A stretch of DNA of 28,388 bases from Lingula anatina (taxonomy: Eukaryota > Brachiopoda > Lingulata > Lingulida > Lingulidae): the NCBI RefSeq assembly GCF_001039355.2, contig NW_019775955.1, positions 1-28,388 of the forward strand, given 5' to 3'. The translations under genes were made by a program, and so were the position numbers. How positions within the stretch are numbered: position 1 is the first letter of the stretch; the number at the start of each line of letters is the position of its first letter. The notes under the pieces were generated by a model. That model saw nothing but the letters and a program-made list of their open reading frames with translations. It did no database searches and was not told the DNA's origin. This document shows, piece after piece, positions 25,501 through 28,388 of this stretch.

Positions 25501-28197
25501 TGTCAGCAGCAACACTGAAATAGTTACCGGTCATGTCTGGATCCCCAGTGCTTGAAAAGGAATTGCGCATGTCACCTTGACAGCTCTGTAACAGGGCAGA
25601 AAATTACAATATATAAATATGAACGAAATATATCATATATCCTTCTTTCTATAGATTTTAGAAAAATATTGACATCAGGTGCTTTACTTCATTTCGAGAA
25701 GTTTATCATTTTCAATGTCTGAATTGGGGAAGGTTTGAAGGAAATGTAAAAATATGATATGGCCATGGGACATTTCAAACATTGATAATTTACCATGAAA
25801 CCCAACAAATATAGGGCAACATTAATTTTCCCATTAGCTTCGGAATGATTGCTTATCAGAGGCACTTATATGAAAATAAGGTACATGTACAACATTAGAA
25901 AAGGTTATAAACCGTGAGCTGTGATTTAATTATTAACATATTGCTAAGTCTTTATGGAGCTCAGTTTATTGAGTTATAGAAACGTTGGATGGCTATTATC
26001 ACAAACTGATTGTACAATAGATATCACTGGATGGCTGGATTGAAAATTACGACTTTTAAGTTAAAATTAAAACATTAAAATGTGCGATAAATTTTGCAAA
26101 AATAGACCAACCATGCTTTACATTTTGATAAATAGGTATATAAATTATAAAATGAACCAATAATAACATTTTATCCACTCACACTGGCAAGCCCCTGTGA
26201 CAGCTGTCTTTTAGCAGCGGGAATCAGACATTTTTTGGCCTGTTGGATAGGGTCCACCCTCTCCTTTAGGTCTAAAAATAATAATTATTACACATATATA
26301 TTGATATAAAATGGCATTCTTTTCTTTCAACAGGATAAATTAATAATTTTGCACCTTTTTATTATATTGCAAAATTTGATTTTGTGAAGCCTGAAAGACC
26401 ATGCCGCGCTTGTAGAAGATATTTTAACATAACATTGTGACACTTTTATATACACTGCATTGGCCTTCAAGATCGCCAGATTTGAACCACATAGACTATC
26501 TGTGGGAGGTCACTACTCCTTGACAACGGCCTACTTCTCCATCAATAAAACTGAACCAAATTGGACAAGTTCTAACCAATGTCTGGAATGTTACTCCAGA
26601 TAAAACTCTAAAAACCTATCCCAAGGAATGCCTTGCCACTTGAGAGCCCTGCTGAGGCCAGACGCTCCAGCGACTATTGCTGCGACTAGACATTGACTTG
26701 AGGGTCCTTAGTGAGGCGTGTAGCACTTTTACAAATAATAATTTGGAAAATATGGAGATCCGAACATCACTTGGTATGACTTAGATTCAGCAGTGAATTT
26801 CTTTGCCTCATTGGCGAATTTAATTAAAAATTTGGTGCCACAGTGACGGCATCGAGATTATTAAAGTTATTAAAATACAATTTCAATTCTCATCTTTATT
26901 TATCAGTCAGTAAAATAGGAAAAATGATTTTTAACAAATATTTAACATTAAATGTAAAGCCTGTATATATACAGTAGGTATATAAATGAAATCAAACTTA
27001 AAAGTATAGTTATAAGTTATATAATAAGTAAATTAATACATTTAACCATGAAATGCTACCTGCAATTTACGGTAAAAACTGAAATATTATATCAGTAAAA
27101 ATGAAATCTTTTTAAATGTGTGAATCCTACCTGAACATATTAGGTGACAAACTTTTCAAAATTATTGAGAGGCCCATTTTCAAGTTTGCCAAATATTTTA
27201 AAGTAAAGGCATTACATTGTAGAATCGTTTTCAGGCAAAAGTATTCTCAATTTTTGCCATATGTAATTGGCTACCTGAAAATGTTGGCCGCTTGTTTGGA
27301 TCTTGACTCCAAGAATCAGTTATGATCTTCCTTAGCCAGTCTTCTGTGTCAGGGATTTTATTCATATCAGGTCTCTGTCCATCACTCACACATTCTTTGA
27401 TAACTGTTGTCCTATTATCTGTGAAAAGCAATTTATAATGTATTGGAAAACTAAAGTGTATCCAATGAATTTTTAAAGAGGGTTAGGGTTGTTTAAGGAG
27501 GTACAGGTCCACCTAATGTTTTTTGTTTGTTTGTTTGTTTGTTTGTTTGTTTGTTTGTTTCCCGAGGGATATGTACTACCAATATATGTATGATACAAAA
27601 TAATATGTTTTAAATATCATTTTACAGCTTGAATCATCAATATACCTTTCTTATGCTGCCTTTGGTATGCAGCTATGTTTAAACAAAGCCCAAAAATGTC
27701 AAAATATTAAGAATTTTGTTAATTGAAACAGCAAAAAACGAATAATATTTTTTACACCCGCCATTCAAAATCTCAGAAGCATGCACCTATATATCGGGTA
27801 ACTGATAGTAGGGGTTATTTTCTATTAAACTAAAAATAAAACTCAGCGTAGCATAATACCTAATTATTATGTTGTTACAGTACTTTAGAATTTTAAAATT
27901 CATTGCTAGTATATGGTAGGCTCTGTGATCTTCTCTCACACTCTTTTCACAAAAACTTACAATAATATCAAAATATTAGTAAAATATCTATTTACTTATG
28001 TAAGGCATTTCCTTGGCCAGGATTTCCCAGACAACAATACCAAAGGCATAAACATCAAACTTAACATTTGGCTCACGGTTCATATCTTTCCATTGTTCTG
28101 GGGGCACATGAGTGATTGTTCCTGCATGTTCTCCCTCTCTCTTACTCATGCCTAGCCTTGAACATGAGCGCCACTGAGCCAATCCAAAGTCACACAG
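22408..28197 (-). CDS. RIPK-like kinase fused to an IRS/DOK-type PTB domain (3' nine exons, 5' truncated)
   Basis: Exons 28197-27996, 27418-27275, 26271-26183, 25585-25528, 25203-25124, 24758-24701, 24005-23816, 23609-23498 and 22560-22408 join in consistent phase (1, 1, 0, 1, 0, 1, 2, 0) with GT-AG borders, giving 1086 nt, 361 residues and a stop. Residues 1-120 are the kinase from the DFG motif on: CDFGLA (2-7), GTITHVPPE (26-34), [12 protein letters not shown] (48-59), RP (83-84) and KRPTF (110-114). The pattern resembles RIPK-type TKL kinases. Residues 116-210 are a linker made of two duplicated exon pairs. Residues 212-306 are a complete PTB domain with RRYG (259-262), FEAGR (270-274) and TGEGIF (278-283); IRS/DOK PTBs bind phosphotyrosine peptides, often NPxY. 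Residues 312-361 are a tail. The kinase N-lobe and HRD loop lie outside the window. A cytosolic signalling role is inferred. Confidence 0.85.
23180..23466. mobile_element. hAT-like MITE, 287 bp
   Basis: Ends CAGCGGCGGAT and ATCCGCCACTG are inverted repeats of the widespread CAGTGGCGGATC type used by hAT-derived MITEs. The element is flanked by TATTA on both sides (23175-23179 and 23467-23471). hAT elements usually make 8-bp duplications, so either the duplication has decayed or the superfamily differs. It holds a C run and an A run near 23427-23456 and no gene. It lies in the last intron of the kinase-PTB gene, 31 bases from the donor of the second PTB exon. Confidence 0.8.
23498..23609 (-). 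CDS. Kinase-PTB gene exon: C-terminal half of PTB domain
   Basis: Acceptor GTCATTTTAG, donor AATAGG|GTAAGC; 112 nt, phase 2 to 0. Encodes [20 protein letters not shown] and the final helix ([11 protein letters not shown]). TGEG.F followed by a strand and a helix is the signature end of IRS/DOK PTB domains. Confidence 0.88.
23816..24005 (-). CDS. Kinase-PTB gene exon: N-terminal half of PTB domain
   Basis: Acceptor ATTATTTTAG, donor GGAAG|GTAGGT; 190 nt, phase 1 to 2. Encodes [20 protein letters not shown], then [20 protein letters not shown] and EFAFEAG. Order and spacing match IRS/DOK PTB: F.V.L......, LW, WP...LRRFG, F.FEAGR. The arginines that contact phosphotyrosine in DOK proteins correspond to the RR pair and the R of FEAGR, and are present. 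Confidence 0.9.
23999..24230. repeat. Two tandem copies of a 112-bp unit spanning a splice acceptor
   Basis: Copy 1 is 23999-24110 and copy 2 is 24111-24230. Each starts AATCTCTCTAAAATAATGTG and ends near CTTTCTTTGTAAAT.AG. The unit includes the acceptor of the first PTB exon, so a second identical acceptor lies 112 bases upstream in the intron. Confidence 0.92.
24701..24758 (-). CDS. Kinase-PTB linker exon, small, copy B
   Basis: Acceptor TTTGTACAG, donor ACTG|GTAAAT; 58 nt, phase 0 to 1. Encodes [19 protein letters not shown]. Same length, phase and opening (SCQGDM.N) as the exon at 25528-25585. Confidence 0.8.
25124..25203 (-). CDS. Kinase-PTB linker exon, larger, copy B
   Basis: Acceptor TTTTTTCAG, donor GACAGT|GTGAGT; 80 nt, phase 1 to 0. 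Encodes [20 protein letters not shown] and PKDPDS. It is a paralogue of 26183-26271 ([13 protein letters not shown]...), nine bases shorter, so it copies the end of the kinase helix without kinase context. Confidence 0.8.
25528..25585 (-). CDS. Kinase-PTB linker exon, small, copy A
   Basis: Acceptor CTGTTACAG, donor ACCG|GTAACT; 58 nt, phase 0 to 1. Encodes [19 protein letters not shown], Ser/Asp-rich and probably disordered. Confidence 0.8.
26183..26271 (-). CDS. Kinase-PTB exon: end of kinase domain and start of linker, copy A
   Basis: Acceptor TATTTTTAG, donor CCAGT|GTGAGT; 89 nt, phase 1 to 0. Encodes [20 protein letters not shown] and [10 protein letters not shown]. Joined to the preceding exon it gives RPTFSDLKERVD, the usual last helix of TKL kinases. 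Confidence 0.85.
26461..26700 (+). pseudogene. Tc1/mariner-like transposase C-terminal fossil in an intron
   Basis: From 26461 the plus strand reads [20 protein letters not shown], then a stop. This matches the hallmark WPSQSPDLNPIEHLW of Tc1 transposases, with Asp where the last catalytic Glu usually stands. Degenerate sequence follows to about 26700. Opposite in strand to the kinase-PTB gene and in the intron before exon 26183-26271. Confidence 0.75.
27275..27418 (-). CDS. Kinase-PTB exon: kinase subdomains X-XI
   Basis: Acceptor GCTTTTCACAG, donor TTTTCAG|GTAGCC; 144 nt, phase 1 to 1. Encodes the helix and loop ending the C-lobe: [30 protein letters not shown] and DPNKRPTFS. The invariant Arg of the C..W...P..RP.F motif is present. 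Confidence 0.92.
27519..27560. repeat. (TTTG)n microsatellite
   Basis: About ten copies of TTTG in the intron between the two kinase exons. Confidence 0.97.
27996..28197 (-). CDS. Kinase-PTB exon: DFG motif to subdomain IX
   Basis: Acceptor TTTCCTTTGTTCAG, donor CATAA|GTAAAT; 202 nt, phase 0 to 1. Encodes [11 protein letters not shown], activation loop, [11 protein letters not shown] and [23 protein letters not shown] in place of APE and the QWR after DFGLA resemble RIPK2-type kinases (DFGLSKWR, GTIIYMPPE). Most similar human families by eye are RIPKs; other TKL kinases cannot be excluded. Confidence 0.92.
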
Positions 28198-28388
28198 CTG
28201 AACAAAGGAAAAAATGAAAATGTGAGAGAACAATATACTGGGGGTATGTATCTAGACAGCAAACAGTGGTTGCCAGTGGTCAGCCATTGTGTTATCCAAC
28301 AAAGTACCACCCTTTTGCCAAGATTTAGCCAATTACTACATTATTGTCAGCTGTATATATAGGGTCTATATAGCCCCCCCCCCCCCCA
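28198..28388. other. Intron at window edge, ending in poly-C
   Basis: The exon carrying the catalytic HRD loop should lie beyond the edge. The window ends in a C run (28374-28387). Confidence 0.6.

Larger units (their letters stand above)
24690..26410. repeat. Tandem segmental duplication carrying an exon pair
   Basis: The halves about 24690-25410 and 25520-26410 match in exons and in intron: GACAGCTCTGTA flanks both small exons, AGTTTATT.AG....GAAA.. to TTTTGCAAAAATA recurs near 24869-25000 and 25960-26103, and GAGGCCTGAAAGA.CAT near 25369 recurs as GAAGCCTGAAAGACCAT near 26387. Indels make the halves unequal in length. Confidence 0.85.

Overview
The window is eukaryotic and almost certainly metazoan. 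It is AT-rich, its coding signal sits in short exons with GT-AG borders, and it is full of decayed Tc1/mariner, PIF/Harbinger-like, hAT-like and BEL/Pao debris, microsatellites and local duplications. Gene content (a secreted vWA protein, a RIP-like kinase, an IRS/DOK-type PTB domain and cysteine-rich secreted peptide exons) suggests a marine invertebrate, perhaps a mollusc. The species is inference only.

Left third (1-9140): relics of a two-exon gene for a small secreted cysteine-rich peptide. Copy 1 lies on the minus strand: TATA box and signal-peptide exon near 3281-3408 with the start codon changed to ATA, and a cysteine-rich exon at 215-387. An inverted-repeat Tc1/mariner element (1063-2944), itself carrying a PIF/Harbinger-like MITE (2599-2823), sits in the intron. 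A second cysteine exon on the minus strand (6784-6920) has an in-frame stop. A second, intact TATA plus signal-peptide exon lies on the plus strand (8580-8716). Flanking DNA forms a direct repeat (1-870 / 6590-7310) and a large inverted repeat (3279-4500 / 7383-8716).

Middle (9140-15690): mostly unassigned AT-rich DNA, with a poly-G tract containing an N, a degenerate direct repeat (12980-13640) and the C-terminal end of a BEL/Pao polyprotein on the minus strand (14943-15140).

VWA gene (15696-20580, plus): six exons with consistent phases encode a 320-residue secreted protein: signal peptide, charged linker, one von Willebrand A domain with a complete MIDAS motif, and a Thr/Pro-rich hinge made of tiny exons. 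Its introns hold a Tc1 transposase fossil and duplicated segments, including a second copy of one hinge exon.

Kinase-PTB gene (28197 down to 22408, minus): nine exons, all phase-compatible, give the last 361 residues of a protein joining the C-lobe of a RIPK-like kinase, a linker encoded by a tandemly duplicated exon pair, a complete IRS/DOK-type PTB domain and a 50-residue tail. The 5' part lies beyond the window. I know of no described protein with this architecture, and it is the main discovery candidate. A 64-bp minisatellite of about eight copies starts about 90 bases past its stop codon.
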